Source: Barrientosiimonas humi
GTDB taxonomy: Bacteria; Actinomycetota; Actinomycetes; Actinomycetales; Dermatophilaceae
NCBI RefSeq assembly: GCF_006716095.1
Contig: NZ_VFOK01000001.1
Span: 961,375-1,025,374 of the forward strand
Length of the DNA stretch: 64,000 nucleotides
Direction: 5' to 3'
The notes below the pieces were generated by a model, which did no database searches, was not told the origin of the DNA, and saw only the letters and a list, made by a program, of their open reading frames with translations. The position numbers and the translations under genes are program-made. Shown in pieces: positions 20,405 to 29,931 of this stretch (position 1 is the first letter of the stretch; every line of letters starts with the position of its first letter).

Positions 20405-20956
20405 ATGAGCGCCCTGCGCAAGACGATGGAATACCTCGGACTGGCCGAGGTCGACCCTGCTCACCCCGACAACCGTGCGCGCCGCGCCGACGACGGCTCG
20501 GTCTACGACGACGCGTACGCCGCTGACGGTTACGGCTACGACTACGACCCGGCCGACGACGAGGTCTACGACGACAACCCGGCCCCGGAGCAGTCGGCCG
20601 AGGTCACCCCGCTGCCGCGCCGGGCCCCCGCGCCGCACCCGGTCCGTGAGATGCACCACTCGGAGGTGGCGGGGATGAACCGCATCGTGCCGATCCACCC
20701 GCGCACCTACAACGAGGCCAAGGCCATCGGCGAGAGCTTCCGCGACGGTGTCCCGGTCATCATGAACCTCAGCGACATGGACGACGGCGACGCCAAGCGT
20801 CTGGTCGACTTCGCCGCCGGCCTGGTCTTCGGTCTGCACGGCACCATCGAGCGCGTCACCAGCAAGGTGTTCCTGCTGTCCCCGGCCACCATCGAGGTCG
20901 CCACGCAGACCGGTCAGCCCTCCAAGAACGCCCGCGTCCTGTTCAACCAGAGCTGA
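20405..20956 (+). CDS. sepF: Cell division protein SepF
   Basis: A 183-residue protein: an N-terminal amphipathic segment ([14 protein letters not shown]) that would attach to the membrane, an Asp/Tyr-rich disordered stretch, then the SepF core with [19 protein letters not shown] and [21 protein letters not shown]. SepF anchors FtsZ to the membrane and replaces FtsA, which is absent here. AAGGAG sits 6 bases before the ATG at 20405; the ATG at 20402 is too close to it. Confidence 0.95.
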   Translation: MSALRKTMEYLGLAEVDPAHPDNRARRADDGSVYDDAYAADGYGYDYDPADDEVYDDNPAPEQSAEVTPLPRRAPAPHPVREMHHSEVAGMNRIVPIHPRTYNEAKAIGESFRDGVPVIMNLSDMDDGDAKRLVDFAAGLVFGLHGTIERVTSKVFLLSPATIEVATQTGQPSKNARVLFNQS

Positions 20957-20962
20957 TCTCGC

Positions 20963-20977
20963 GCGGGCCCTGCCCGC
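20963..20977 (+). terminator. Small hairpin after sepF
   Basis: GCGGGC and GCCCGC form a 6-bp stem with a 3-base loop seven bases after the sepF stop. There is no T-run, so it may only attenuate read-through into yggT. Confidence 0.3.
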
Positions 20978-21010
20978 TCCTTCCGCAGCCACGTCGCGCA
21001 GACTGTCGCC

Positions 21011-21289
21011 ATGGACGCCATCCGGGCAGTGCTCATCCTGCTCCTGTATGTCTTCTTGATCCTGCTGCTGGCCCGGCTGGTGATCGACTGGGTCCAGGTG
21101 CTGGCCCGCGACTGGCGTCCGCGCGGCCCGGTGCTGGTCATCGCCGAGGTCGTCTACACCGTCACCGACCCGCCCCTGCGAGCCCTGCGGCGGGTCATCC
21201 CACCCCTGCGTCTGGGGCAGATCAGCCTCGACCTGGCCTTCCTCGTCCTGATGCTGGCTGTCACTTTGTCGCTCAGTCTTCTAAGGTGA
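21011..21289 (+). CDS. YggT family membrane protein
   Basis: A 92-residue membrane protein with two hydrophobic helices (about residues 4-27 and 70-91) flanking the typical VTDPPLRALRRVIPP loop. YggT proteins are linked to osmotic tolerance and envelope integrity and stand next to sepF and divIVA in most Gram-positives, as here. Confidence 0.9.
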   Translation: MDAIRAVLILLLYVFLILLLARLVIDWVQVLARDWRPRGPVLVIAEVVYTVTDPPLRALRRVIPPLRLGQISLDLAFLVLMLAVTLSLSLLR

Positions 21290-21376
21290 CGGCGACAGTT
21301 TTTGATTCTGCGGTCGACCTCGAAGGCACTTGCGCCGGGCCGGTCGGCCCACTTGTGGTGACCGAGGTGAAGACAC

Positions 21377-22561
21377 ATGGCGCTGACGCCGGAAGACGTG
21401 GTGACGAAGGAGTTCGGCCGGCCGAAGAGCTTTGGTCGTAGTGGCTACGACGAGGGCCAGGTGGACGACTTCCTCGACGACATCGTCGTGGAGCTGCGTC
21501 GGCTGAACGCCGAGAACGAGAAGCTCTCCGGACAGCTCGAGGACTGCCGTCGCGGCAAGGGCCTCACGGGTCGGGAGACCACGGGCGAGCAGACCAAGGA
21601 GCAGCCCAAGACGGGTGCGGCCGCGGTCCCCGGTCTCACTCCCGTGCCGGCCGGCGGCTCCGCCGCCGCCAAGGCCGACGACGGCGAGCTGAAGGCGAGC
21701 CAGCAGAAGCTGGCCACGCTGAAGGCCGAGCTGGCCCGCACGGAGGAGGCGACCCGCGTCGCCAAGGACTCCCAGCGCCAGGCCGAGGAGAAGCTCGCGG
21801 CGATCAAGGCCGAGATCGACAAGGCCCAGGCCGCTCAGCGCGAGGCCAACGCGGCCGAGCGCGAGGCACAGACCCGCCTCGCCGACGCGCGCAGCAAGGC
21901 CGAGGCCGCCGAGAAGGCGCAGCCGGCCGCCGCGCCGCAGCAGCCCGCGACCGCCCCGGCCCCGGTGGCCGGCCAGGCGGCTTCGGTCGCCGGTCAGTCG
22001 CCCGCGGCCGGACAGGCCGAGGGCGTGGGCAGCGGGGCGACCGCCGCCGCGGCGGGTGCCGCGGGCGGTGCCGGCGCCGCGGGCGTCATCGCGCTGGCCC
22101 AGAAGCTGCACGACGAGCACGTCGCCGACGGTCAGAAGACCAAGGACCGTCTCGTCGGCGAGGGCGAGTCCTACCGCGACCGCGTGGTGGGCGAGGCCAA
22201 CACCAAGCGCGACGAGCTCATCAAGGCGGGCCAGACCAAGCACGACGAGCTGGTCAAGGCCGGTCAGACCAAGCACGACGAGCTCGTGCGCACCGGTCAG
22301 CAGCAGCACGACAAGCTGGTCAAGGACGGCACCGACAAGTCGCAGACGATGCTGCGCGACGCCGAGAGCCAGAAGACGACCATCCTCGGGCAGCTCAACA
22401 CCGAGCGCGACCGCCTCACCGGTGATATCGAGGGGCTGCGCGGCTTCGAGCGCGACTACCGCGGCAAGCTCAAGGCGTTCCTCGACGACCAGCGCAAGTT
22501 CCTGGACACCACCATCGACGGTGGCGACCCCAAGTCCACGGCCGGCTCCTCCGCGAGCTAG
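21377..22561 (+). CDS. divIVA: DivIVA/Wag31 polar growth protein with hendecad coiled coil
   Basis: A 394-residue coiled-coil protein. The N-terminal domain (LTPEDVVTKEFGRPKSFGRSGYDE..VDDFLDDIV) is the membrane-curvature-sensing DivIVA domain. A second coiled coil spans about residues 105-180, then comes an Ala/Pro/Gln linker. From about residue 258 to 356 there are nine successive 11-residue repeats with the pattern of two hydrophobics near the start and Asp at the end (for example ELIKAGQTKHD, ELVKAGQTKHD). GAGG lies 9 bases before the ATG. DivIVA organises polar or septal wall synthesis; it closes the dcw region. Confidence 0.94.
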   Translation: MALTPEDVVTKEFGRPKSFGRSGYDEGQVDDFLDDIVVELRRLNAENEKLSGQLEDCRRGKGLTGRETTGEQTKEQPKTGAAAVPGLTPVPAGGSAAAKADDGELKASQQKLATLKAELARTEEATRVAKDSQRQAEEKLAAIKAEIDKAQAAQREANAAEREAQTRLADARSKAEAAEKAQPAAAPQQPATAPAPVAGQAASVAGQSPAAGQAEGVGSGATAAAAGAAGGAGAAGVIALAQKLHDEHVADGQKTKDRLVGEGESYRDRVVGEANTKRDELIKAGQTKHDELVKAGQTKHDELVRTGQQQHDKLVKDGTDKSQTMLRDAESQKTTILGQLNTERDRLTGDIEGLRGFERDYRGKLKAFLDDQRKFLDTTIDGGDPKSTAGSSAS

Positions 22562-22580
22562 GTCGACCGACCCGTCGCCT

Positions 22581-22614
22581 ACGACGCCCCGGCCCCTGCG
22601 GGCCGGGGCGTCGT
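22581..22614 (+). terminator. Strong hairpin terminator after divIVA
   Basis: A perfect 15-bp stem (22581-22595 with 22600-22614) and a 4-base loop CTGC lie 20 bases after the divIVA stop. There is no U-run, which is common in high-GC actinobacteria. It ends the long division operon. Confidence 0.85.
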
Positions 22615-22674
22615 GGGTTGTGCCGGCGAGGGCGTACGTCATCCACCCCGGTGAGGGGAATCGGCGCGTGTGCG

Positions 22675-22703
22675 TTGTTCCGGGTGCGGGCGTCCCTTAT
22701 CCT
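22675..22703 (+). promoter_or_regulatory. Candidate housekeeping promoter of the dksA-like/lspA/rluD operon
   Basis: TTGTTC (22675-22680) and TATCCT (22698-22703) are separated by exactly 17 bases, a good fit to the main sigma factor. They sit between the divIVA terminator and the next start at 22769. Confidence 0.6.
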
Positions 22704-22768
22704 CGCCCGGAACGCCCGGCTCCTGCGTCGACGTGGGGCAGTGGCTCCATCGGTGTGGAGAGGGACTC

Positions 22769-23812
22769 ATGGCTGGCACGGACAAGCATGATGCGGGCAC
22801 GTCGAGCACGTCGGGGGTCACCGGCCGCGTGGGCCGCGCCCTGCGCAGCGTGGTGAGTGCGGGGCGGCGCTCGGGCGGCGAGGGTGGGTCCGGCAGCGCC
22901 AAGCCCGCGGCCAAGAAGTCCACCGCCGGCACGAGCGCGGCGAAGAAGACCGCCGCCAAGTCGACCGCGAAGAAGGCCCCCGCGAAGAAGGCGAGCGCCA
23001 AGAAGGCGAGCACGACGAAGGCACCCGCGAAGAAGGCGCCGGCGGCGAAGTCCACCGCGAAGAAGACCGCGACGAAGAAGACCGCGGCCGGCACCAAGGC
23101 TCCGGCGAAGAAGGCTCCTGCGGCCACGAAGCCCGCGGCCGCGAAGAAGACCACCGCGAAGAAGACCACCGCGACGAAGCCGGCCGCCAAGAAGACCAGC
23201 GCCAAGAAGACGACCGGCGCGAGCGCGCCCGCCACGAAGGCTCCGGCGAAGAAGCAGGCCACCAAGGCGACCACCAAGGCCGCGCCCGCCAAGAAGAGCA
23301 CCACCAAGGCTGCGCCGGTCAAGAAGGCTACGACCAAGGCTGCGCCGGCCAAGAAGAGCGCGCCGGCCAAGAAGAGCGCGCCGGCGAAGCAGGCCGCCGG
23401 CGCGACGTCCGCGGCCCCCGGTCAGCTGCGGGTGCGCCAGGACGAGTCGCCGTGGACGAAGAAGGAGCTCGATGCCGTACGCGCCGAGCTGCTGGCGGAG
23501 CAGGAGCGGCTCACCACCGAGCTGTCCGGGATCGAGCAGGACATCCAGCAGCTGATGCGCGACAGCGGCGACGGGTCCGGTGACGACCAGGTCGACGCGG
23601 GCGCCAAGACCTCCGAGCGCGAGCAGGAGTTCACCGTCGCGCAGAACTCGCGGGCGATGCTGGCCCAGACGGAGAAGGCGCTGCGGGCCATCGACGACGG
23701 CACCTACGGCATCTGCGAGAATTGCGGCAACGCGATCGGGAAGCTGCGCATGCAGGCCCAGCCGCGTGCCACCCTCTGTGTGACATGCAAGCAGAAGCAG
23801 GAGCGTCACTGA
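22769..23812 (+). CDS. DksA/TraR-type zinc-finger protein with histone-H1-like Lys/Ala tail
   Basis: A 347-residue fusion. Residues about 45-215 are almost only Lys, Ala, Thr, Pro and Ser, with many AKK and PAKK repeats, resembling eukaryotic H1 or mycobacterial HupB tails that bind DNA. The C-terminal part is a coiled-coil DksA/TraR region ending in a C4 zinc finger, [11 protein letters not shown] and [10 protein letters not shown]. DksA-like proteins bind RNA polymerase through its secondary channel. GGAGAGGG precedes the ATG at 22769. What the tail does is unknown; chromatin binding or phase separation are possibilities. The dksA-lspA-rluD order is usual in actinobacteria. Confidence 0.9.
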   Translation: MAGTDKHDAGTSSTSGVTGRVGRALRSVVSAGRRSGGEGGSGSAKPAAKKSTAGTSAAKKTAAKSTAKKAPAKKASAKKASTTKAPAKKAPAAKSTAKKTATKKTAAGTKAPAKKAPAATKPAAAKKTTAKKTTATKPAAKKTSAKKTTGASAPATKAPAKKQATKATTKAAPAKKSTTKAAPVKKATTKAAPAKKSAPAKKSAPAKQAAGATSAAPGQLRVRQDESPWTKKELDAVRAELLAEQERLTTELSGIEQDIQQLMRDSGDGSGDDQVDAGAKTSEREQEFTVAQNSRAMLAQTEKALRAIDDGTYGICENCGNAIGKLRMQAQPRATLCVTCKQKQERH

Positions 23813-24477
23813 ACGCCGCAGCCGCACCGTCCGCCGGTCGCGACGAGACCTCGTCCGACTCGGGAGCCGACGCGACCCCGCCCCGCCCGACGACCGACGA
23901 GACCGCTGAGCAGCCGAGCCGCTCGAACCGGCTGATCGCGGTCCTGATCGGCATCGCGGTCGTGACGTACGCCATCGACCAGCTGAGCAAGGCGTGGGTC
24001 GTCGCCAACCTGCAGATGGGGGAGCCGCACCCGATCGTCGGGGAGTTCTTCCAGCTGCGCCGGGCTGCGAACCCGGGCGCGGCGTTCTCGATCGCCACCA
24101 ACGCCACCTGGCTGCTGACGATCATCGCGATCGTCGTGATCGGGTGCACCATCTGGGCCGCCCGCAAGCTGCGCAGCCGGGGCTGGGCGGCAGCGCTCGG
24201 CCTGCTGATCGGCGGCGCGCTGGGCAACCTCACCGACCGCTTCTTCCGGGCGCCCGGCGGCGGCAAGGGGCACGTCGTCGACATGTTCCAGCTGCCCAAC
24301 TGGCCGATCTTCAACGTGGCCGACGTCTGGATCGTCAGCGCCGCCGTGCTGATCTGCCTGCTGGCCTTCCGGGGCATCGGCATCGACGGCACCCGGGTCA
24401 GCGACGACAAGGACAAGGACACGGACGAGCACGCGACCAGGTCCGAGGCCGCCCGCGCCGACGACGCGGAGCGCTGA
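23785..24477 (+). CDS. lspA: Lipoprotein signal peptidase LspA (signal peptidase II)
   Basis: A membrane aspartic protease, about 230 residues, that cleaves prolipoproteins ahead of the lipidated cysteine. Four hydrophobic helices are visible; the catalytic aspartates lie in GNLTDRFFR (about D151) and FNVADVWI (about D180), and NPGAAFSI is conserved. The start is uncertain. ATG at 23785 has no ribosome-binding site, whereas CTG at 23809, which overlaps the upstream stop as CTGA, has AGGAG six bases before it. A natural substrate, the sugar-binding lipoprotein, is encoded at 32.1 kb. Confidence 0.92.
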   Translation: MQAEAGASLNAAAAPSAGRDETSSDSGADATPPRPTTDETAEQPSRSNRLIAVLIGIAVVTYAIDQLSKAWVVANLQMGEPHPIVGEFFQLRRAANPGAAFSIATNATWLLTIIAIVVIGCTIWAARKLRSRGWAAALGLLIGGALGNLTDRFFRAPGGGKGHVVDMFQLPNWPIFNVADVWIVSAAVLICLLAFRGIGIDGTRVSDDKDKDTDEHATRSEAARADDAER

Positions 24478-24478
24478 G

Positions 24479-25414
24479 GTGGCCGAGGTCCGGGCGCTGC
24501 CGGTGCCCGACGGGCTCGAGGGCGAGCGGGTCGACGCGGCCGTGGCGCGCCTGCTGGGGCTCTCGCGCACCCGCGCCGCCGAGCTGGCCGCCGACGGCGT
24601 GATCACCGTCGACCACAAGGTCGTCGGCAAGTCCGACCGGGTCGGCGCCGGCCAGTGGCTGGAGGTCGAGCTGCCCGAGCGGCTCGGCCCGCGCCAGCCC
24701 GAGGTCAAGCCGGTCGCCGTGCCGGGGCTGAAGATCGTCCACGAGGACTCCGAGATCATCGTGGTCGACAAGCCGCTCGGCGTCGCCGCGCACCCGAGCG
24801 TGGGCTGGGACGGCCCCGACGTGGTGAGCGGGCTGGCCGCCGCGGGCAAGCGGATCTCGACCTCGGGCGCCGCGGAGCGGCAGGGGATCGTGCAGCGGCT
24901 CGACGTCGGCACGAGCGGACTGATGGTCGTCGCGAAGTCCGAGCGGGCGTACACCGTGCTGAAGCAGGCGTTCCGCGACCGCACGGTCGAGAAGACCTAC
25001 CACGCGCTCGTGCAGGGCCTGCCCGACCCGGTGATCGGCACGATCGACGCGCCCATCGGTCGCCACCCCGGGCACGACTACAAGTTCGCCGTGATGAAGA
25101 GCGGGCGGCCGAGCGTCACGCACTACGAGCTGCTCGAGGCGTTCCGCCGCGCCTCGCTGCTCACCATCCACCTCGAGACCGGCCGCACCCACCAGATCCG
25201 GGTGCACATGGCCGCGCTGCACCACCCGTGCGTCGGCGACCCGCTGTACGGCGCCGACCCGACGCTGGCCAAGAAGCTCGGCCTGGACCGGCAGTGGCTG
25301 CACGCCAAGGAGCTGTCGTTCGTGCACCCGGGATCGGGCGAGTGGGTGACCTACACCAGCGACTACCCCGACGACCTGCAGGCGGCGCTGGACCGGATCC
25401 GCGAGCTCGACTGA
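24479..25414 (+). CDS. RluA/RluD family 23S rRNA pseudouridine synthase
   Basis: A 311-residue enzyme that isomerises uridine to pseudouridine, probably in 23S rRNA. The N-terminal 65 residues form an S4 RNA-binding domain ([26 protein letters not shown]). The catalytic motif is [15 protein letters not shown] with the nucleophile at about D142, and [12 protein letters not shown] follows. The GTG start lies one base after the lspA stop. The exact target site cannot be told from sequence, though RluD is likely. Confidence 0.92.
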   Translation: MAEVRALPVPDGLEGERVDAAVARLLGLSRTRAAELAADGVITVDHKVVGKSDRVGAGQWLEVELPERLGPRQPEVKPVAVPGLKIVHEDSEIIVVDKPLGVAAHPSVGWDGPDVVSGLAAAGKRISTSGAAERQGIVQRLDVGTSGLMVVAKSERAYTVLKQAFRDRTVEKTYHALVQGLPDPVIGTIDAPIGRHPGHDYKFAVMKSGRPSVTHYELLEAFRRASLLTIHLETGRTHQIRVHMAALHHPCVGDPLYGADPTLAKKLGLDRQWLHAKELSFVHPGSGEWVTYTSDYPDDLQAALDRIRELD

Positions 25415-25540
25415 GCGGCGCCGTGGCGAGGGGGTGGGCGTGCAGGACTCGCCCAAGCCGTACGTCGTCTGGTGGGTTGGTCCGCTCGGACAAGTACCGA
25501 ATCGCCGACGTTCGTAGGGGCCGCCTGCTTCACTTCGGGC

Positions 25541-26188
25541 ATGGAGACTGATGCGGCTGCCAGACGTCTGGCAGATCGGATGGAGCGCGACGGGATTCAG
25601 CTGGTCGAGTGGCGAGGCGGGTACCCCGACGAGATCGAGGCGGCGCTGATCAACGCCGTCCTCTCTATTCGGGCGAGGTACGGGACGGTGACGAACGGGG
25701 TCAGGGGTGCAGTCGGCCGATACCGGGATCATGAGCAGCGTCGGTTGGACGACCTCACGGTCCTGGCGAAGCGCAAGCCAGAGCTGCTGGCCCGCCAGCT
25801 CGACAATCACGCGCGGGCGTCCGGGCGACTCAAGGCCGACCTCATCGTTGACGCAGCGAGGCGCCTGGTGGATGCAGGGGTGACGCGCGCTGGCGACCTC
25901 GACCCGGTCGGGGACCGTCATCGGCGGGCGTACACCGGAGTGCGGGGGCTGGGTGCAGTCACGTGGGTGTACTTCGCGATGATGCTGGGGCATGACGGGG
26001 TGAAGGCCGACACGTGGATCCAGAAGTACGTGACCCACGCCGTCGGCGCGCCGCTCGATCCGGCGCGCGCCGAAGCAGTTGTCGCGGCGGTAGCGGCGCA
26101 GCAGCAGGTGGAGGTGCGGCAGGTGGACCAGGCGATCTGGCGGTTCGCCCGCAGCCGCGAAGGGGCAGCCAGCCTGTCCGACTCCTGA
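25541..26188 (+). CDS. Unrecognised 215-residue protein with a possible helix-hairpin-helix segment
   Basis: I do not recognise this protein. Residues about 133-160 (GVRGLGAVTWVYFAMMLGHDG followed by KADTWI) resemble the helix-hairpin-helix plus Asp of HhH-GPD DNA glycosylases, where a Gly-rich hairpin is followed by an Asp about 15-20 residues later. The N-terminal half is helical and charged. ATG at 25541 is preferred over GTG at 25472, but neither has a clear ribosome-binding site. Base composition is somewhat less GC-rich than its neighbours. It lies alone between the rluD-type gene and dnaE1. Confidence 0.6.
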   Translation: METDAAARRLADRMERDGIQLVEWRGGYPDEIEAALINAVLSIRARYGTVTNGVRGAVGRYRDHEQRRLDDLTVLAKRKPELLARQLDNHARASGRLKADLIVDAARRLVDAGVTRAGDLDPVGDRHRRAYTGVRGLGAVTWVYFAMMLGHDGVKADTWIQKYVTHAVGAPLDPARAEAVVAAVAAQQQVEVRQVDQAIWRFARSREGAASLSDS

Positions 26189-26349
26189 CTGCGCAACCGC
26201 GGGAGTGCGCTGAGAGTGCACGTCTTGCCCATGTCTTACGTCGTCGGTGGGCGAGTCGCGCACACTCACCGTCCGCGGGTGAGGTGACGGGCCGGCGGGA
26301 GCTGGCCGCGGGCAGCGCGGCTGCGGCGGGGCCTGTCGGTGTCCGGACG

Positions 26350-26355
26350 TAGACT
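26350..26355 (+). promoter_or_regulatory. Possible -10 element for leaderless dnaE1 mRNA
   Basis: TAGACT lies eight bases before the dnaE1 ATG, and there is no ribosome-binding site. This spacing would put transcription start at or next to the A of the ATG, as in the leaderless genes common in actinobacteria. Confidence 0.45.
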
Positions 26356-26363
26356 CTGCGGCG

Positions 26364-29300
26364 ATGACCGGGAACAGCTTCGTCCACCTGCACAACCACA
26401 CCGAGTACTCCATGCTGGACGGTGCGGCCCGCATCGACGACATGTTCCAGGTGGCCCAGGAGATGGGCATGCCGGCGATCGCGACGACCGACCACGGCTA
26501 CCTGTTCGGGGCGTACGAGTTCTGGTCGAAGTCCCGCAAGTACGACGTGAAGCCGATCATCGGCCTCGAGGCCTACGTCACGCCGGGCACGCACCGCACC
26601 GACAAGACCCGCGTGAAGTTCGGCGGCGACCGGACCAACCCGCGCGACGACGTGTCCGGTGGCGGTGCGTACACCCACATGACGCTGCTGGCGCGCAACA
26701 ACGCCGGCATGCACAACCTGTTCAAGATGGGCTCGCTGGCCTCGCTGGACCAGGTCTACGCGAAGTGGCCGCGGCTGGACCGGGAGCTGCTGAACCAGTA
26801 CGGCGACGGCCTGATCGCGACGACCGGGTGCCCGTCGGGAGAGGTGCAGACGCGGCTGCGCCTGGGGCAGTACGACCTCGCCCGCGACGCGGCGGCGGAG
26901 TTCCGCGACATCTTCGGCGCGGAGAACTACTACCTCGAGCTGATGGACCACGGGGTCGAGGTCGAGCGCCGGGTGCGCGATGACCTGCTGCGCCTGGCCA
27001 AGGACCTGTCGCTGCCGCTGCTCGCGACCAACGACCTGCACTACGCCCGCAAGGAAGACGCCAAGGCGCACGGCGCGCTGCTGTGCGTGCAGTCCGGCTC
27101 GACCCTGCTCGACCCCGACCGGTTCGCGTTCGACGGCGACGGCTACTACCTGAAGTCCGCGGCCGAGATGCGCGAGGTGTGGCGCGACCTGCCCGAGGCG
27201 TGCGACAACACGCTGCTGGTGGCCGAGCGCTGCGAGGTGTCGTTCACCGAGGGCGAGGGCCGGTTCATGCCGCGCTTCCCGGTGCCCGAGGGCGAAGACG
27301 AGACGTCCTGGTTCATCAAGGAGGTCAACTCCGGTCTGCGCGGGCGGTTCCCGGCAGGGGTGCCCGACTACGCCCAGAAGCAGGCCGACTACGAGATCGA
27401 CGTCATCGTCGGCAAGGGATACCCGGGGTACTTCCTGGTCGTCGCCGACTTCATCAACTGGGCCAAGGAGAACGGCATCCGCGTCGGGCCCGGGCGAGGC
27501 TCCGGCGCGGGGTCCATGTGCGCGTACGCCATGGGCATCACCGACCTCGACCCGCACCCGCACGGCCTGATCTTCGAGCGGTTCCTCAACCCCGAGCGCA
27601 AGTCGATGCCCGACTTCGACGTCGACTTCGACGAGCGTCGCCGCGGCGAGGTGATCAAGTACGTCACCGAGAAGTACGGCGACGAGCGCGTCGCGCAGAT
27701 CGTCACCTACGGCACGATCAAGGCCAAGCAGGCGGTCAAGGACGCCTCCCGCGTGATGGGCCACCCGTTCGCGGTGGGGGAGTCGCTCACCAAGGCGATG
27801 CCCGCCGACGTGATGGGCAAGGGCGTGCCCCTGTCGGGGATCTACGACCCCGAGCACCCGCGCTACGCCGAGGGCAACGAGTTCCGCGCGCTGGTCGAGA
27901 CCGAGAACCACTTCGGCGAGATCGTCGAGACCGCGAAGGGCCTCGAGGGCCTGAAGCGCCAGTGGGGCGTGCACGCCGCCGGCGTGATCATGTCGTCCGA
28001 GCCGCTGATCGACGTCATCCCGATCATGCGCCGGCTGCAGGACGGCCAGGTCATCACCCAGTTCGACTACCCCAGCTGCGAGACGCTCGGGCTGGTCAAG
28101 ATGGACTTCCTGGGTCTGCGCAACCTGACGATCCTCGACGACGCGATCAAGAACGTGAAGGACAACCGCGGCGAGGACATCGACCTCGACGCGCTGTCCA
28201 AGACGCTCGACGACAAGGCGACCTACCAGCTGCTCGGCCGCGGCGACACCCTCGGCGTCTTCCAGCTCGACGGCGGCGGTATGCGCACCCTGCTGCGGCT
28301 GATGCAGCCGGACAACTTCGAGGACATCTCGGCGGCGCTCGCGCTCTACCGCCCCGGCCCGATGGGCGTGAACGCGCACACCAACTTCGCGCTGCGCAAG
28401 AACGGCAAGCAGGAGCTCACCCCGCTCGACCCGCAGCTGAAGGGCAAGCTGCAGGCCGAGATGATCACCGCGCTCGAGCCCATCCTCGGCACGACCTACG
28501 GCCTGGTGATCTATCAGGAGCAGGTCATGGAGATCGCCCAGCAGCTCGCCGGCTACACCCTCGGCAACGCCGACCTGCTGCGCCGCGCGATGGGCAAGAA
28601 GAAGAAGGAGGTGCTCGACGCCGAGTACGTCCCCTTCTCCGAGGGCATGAAGGCCAAGGGCTTCAACGAGGCCTCGATCGCCGCGCTGTGGGCGGTGCTG
28701 GTGCCCTTCTCCGACTACGCCTTCAACAAGGCACACACCGCGGCGTACGGGCTGGTGTCGTACTGGACCGGATACCTCAAGGCCAACTACCCCGCCGAGT
28801 ACATGGCCGCGCTGCTGACCAGCGTGCGCGACGACAAGGACAAGTCGGCCATCTATCTCGGCGAGTGCCGCCGGATGGGCATCAAGGTGCTGCCGCCCGA
28901 CGTCAACGAGTCGGTCGCCGACTTCGCCGCGGTCGGCGAGGACATCCGGTTCGGTCTGGCCGCGATCCGCAACGTCGGCCGCAACGTCGTCGACGGCATC
29001 GTGCAGGCGCGCGAGAGCAAGGGCCGGTTCGAGTCGTTCGAGGACTTCCTGCGCAAGAGCCCCGCGGTCGTCTGCAACAAGCGCACCGTCGAATCCCTCG
29101 TGAAGGCAGGCGCGTTCGACGACCTCAAGCACACGCGGCAGGGTCTGGTCCACGTGCACGAGCAGTACGTCGACGCCCTGGTCGACGAGAAGCGCGCCGA
29201 GGCCGTCGGCCAGGACAGCCTGTTCGGCGGGTTCGGCGACGAGCCCGGCATCGAGCTCGCGGCGCTGCCGCCCGTGCCCGACATGGAGTGGGACAAGCAC

Positions 29301-29927
29301 ACGCTGCTCGCGTTCGAGCGGGAGATGCTCGGGCTCTACGTCAGCGACCACCCGCTGCTCGGCCTCGAGCACGTGCTGACCAAGCACGCCGACACCTCGA
29401 TCTCACGGCTGATCGGTGAGGACGGTCCGCCCGACGGCACCACCGTGACGATCGCCGGGCTGATCACCGGGCTGCAGGTCAAGCGCACCAAGAAGGGCGA
29501 CCTGTGGGCCATCGCGACGGTCGAGGATCTCGACGGGTCGGTGGAGTGCCTGTTCTTCCCCTCGACCTACATGACCGTCTCGACGATGCTCAGCCAGGAC
29601 GTCGTGTGCGTGGTCAAGGGGCGGGTCAACAAGCGTGACGAGCAGGTGGCGCTGAACGCCATGGAGCTCACGCTGCCCGAGCTCGGCGACGGGCCGCAGG
29701 GCCCGGTGGTGCTCTCGCTGCAGGCGGTCCGGGCCACCAACGGTCTGGCCGAGCGGCTCAAGGGCGTGCTGCACGAGCACCCCGGCGTCACCGAGGTGCA
29801 CCTGAAGCTGACCCAGCCCGGACGGTCGGTCACCGTGCGGCTCGGCGACGAGCACCGGGTCTCGGTGAGCCCGTCGCTCTACGGCGACCTGAAGGCCCTC
29901 CTCGGCCCCGCCTGCCTCGCCCGCTGA
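26364..29927 (+). CDS. dnaE1: DNA polymerase III alpha subunit DnaE1
   Basis: The 1187-residue replicative polymerase. The N-terminal PHP domain starts FVHLHNHTEYSMLDGAARI. The polymerase active site is PDFDVDFDE at about residues 416-424, with GPGRGSGAGSMCAYAMGI just before it. Later parts are the HhH and OB-fold segments, with IAGLITGLQVKRTKKG near residue 1030. Length matches actinobacterial DnaE1 rather than the error-prone DnaE2. It is monocistronic here, with a possible leaderless promoter. The tandem repeat array begins five bases after its stop. Confidence 0.97.
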   Translation: MTGNSFVHLHNHTEYSMLDGAARIDDMFQVAQEMGMPAIATTDHGYLFGAYEFWSKSRKYDVKPIIGLEAYVTPGTHRTDKTRVKFGGDRTNPRDDVSGGGAYTHMTLLARNNAGMHNLFKMGSLASLDQVYAKWPRLDRELLNQYGDGLIATTGCPSGEVQTRLRLGQYDLARDAAAEFRDIFGAENYYLELMDHGVEVERRVRDDLLRLAKDLSLPLLATNDLHYARKEDAKAHGALLCVQSGSTLLDPDRFAFDGDGYYLKSAAEMREVWRDLPEACDNTLLVAERCEVSFTEGEGRFMPRFPVPEGEDETSWFIKEVNSGLRGRFPAGVPDYAQKQADYEIDVIVGKGYPGYFLVVADFINWAKENGIRVGPGRGSGAGSMCAYAMGITDLDPHPHGLIFERFLNPERKSMPDFDVDFDERRRGEVIKYVTEKYGDERVAQIVTYGTIKAKQAVKDASRVMGHPFAVGESLTKAMPADVMGKGVPLSGIYDPEHPRYAEGNEFRALVETENHFGEIVETAKGLEGLKRQWGVHAAGVIMSSEPLIDVIPIMRRLQDGQVITQFDYPSCETLGLVKMDFLGLRNLTILDDAIKNVKDNRGEDIDLDALSKTLDDKATYQLLGRGDTLGVFQLDGGGMRTLLRLMQPDNFEDISAALALYRPGPMGVNAHTNFALRKNGKQELTPLDPQLKGKLQAEMITALEPILGTTYGLVIYQEQVMEIAQQLAGYTLGNADLLRRAMGKKKKEVLDAEYVPFSEGMKAKGFNEASIAALWAVLVPFSDYAFNKAHTAAYGLVSYWTGYLKANYPAEYMAALLTSVRDDKDKSAIYLGECRRMGIKVLPPDVNESVADFAAVGEDIRFGLAAIRNVGRNVVDGIVQARESKGRFESFEDFLRKSPAVVCNKRTVESLVKAGAFDDLKHTRQGLVHVHEQYVDALVDEKRAEAVGQDSLFGGFGDEPGIELAALPPVPDMEWDKHTLLAFEREMLGLYVSDHPLLGLEHVLTKHADTSISRLIGEDGPPDGTTVTIAGLITGLQVKRTKKGDLWAIATVEDLDGSVECLFFPSTYMTVSTMLSQDVVCVVKGRVNKRDEQVALNAMELTLPELGDGPQGPVVLSLQAVRATNGLAERLKGVLHEHPGVTEVHLKLTQPGRSVTVRLGDEHRVSVSPSLYGDLKALLGPACLAR

Positions 29928-29931
29928 CGCT

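Noticed and set aside
25959-29387. 1142-residue open frame opposite dnaE1
   Set aside because: It is a shadow of dnaE1 with low-complexity sequence; the dnaE1 frame itself is unambiguous.
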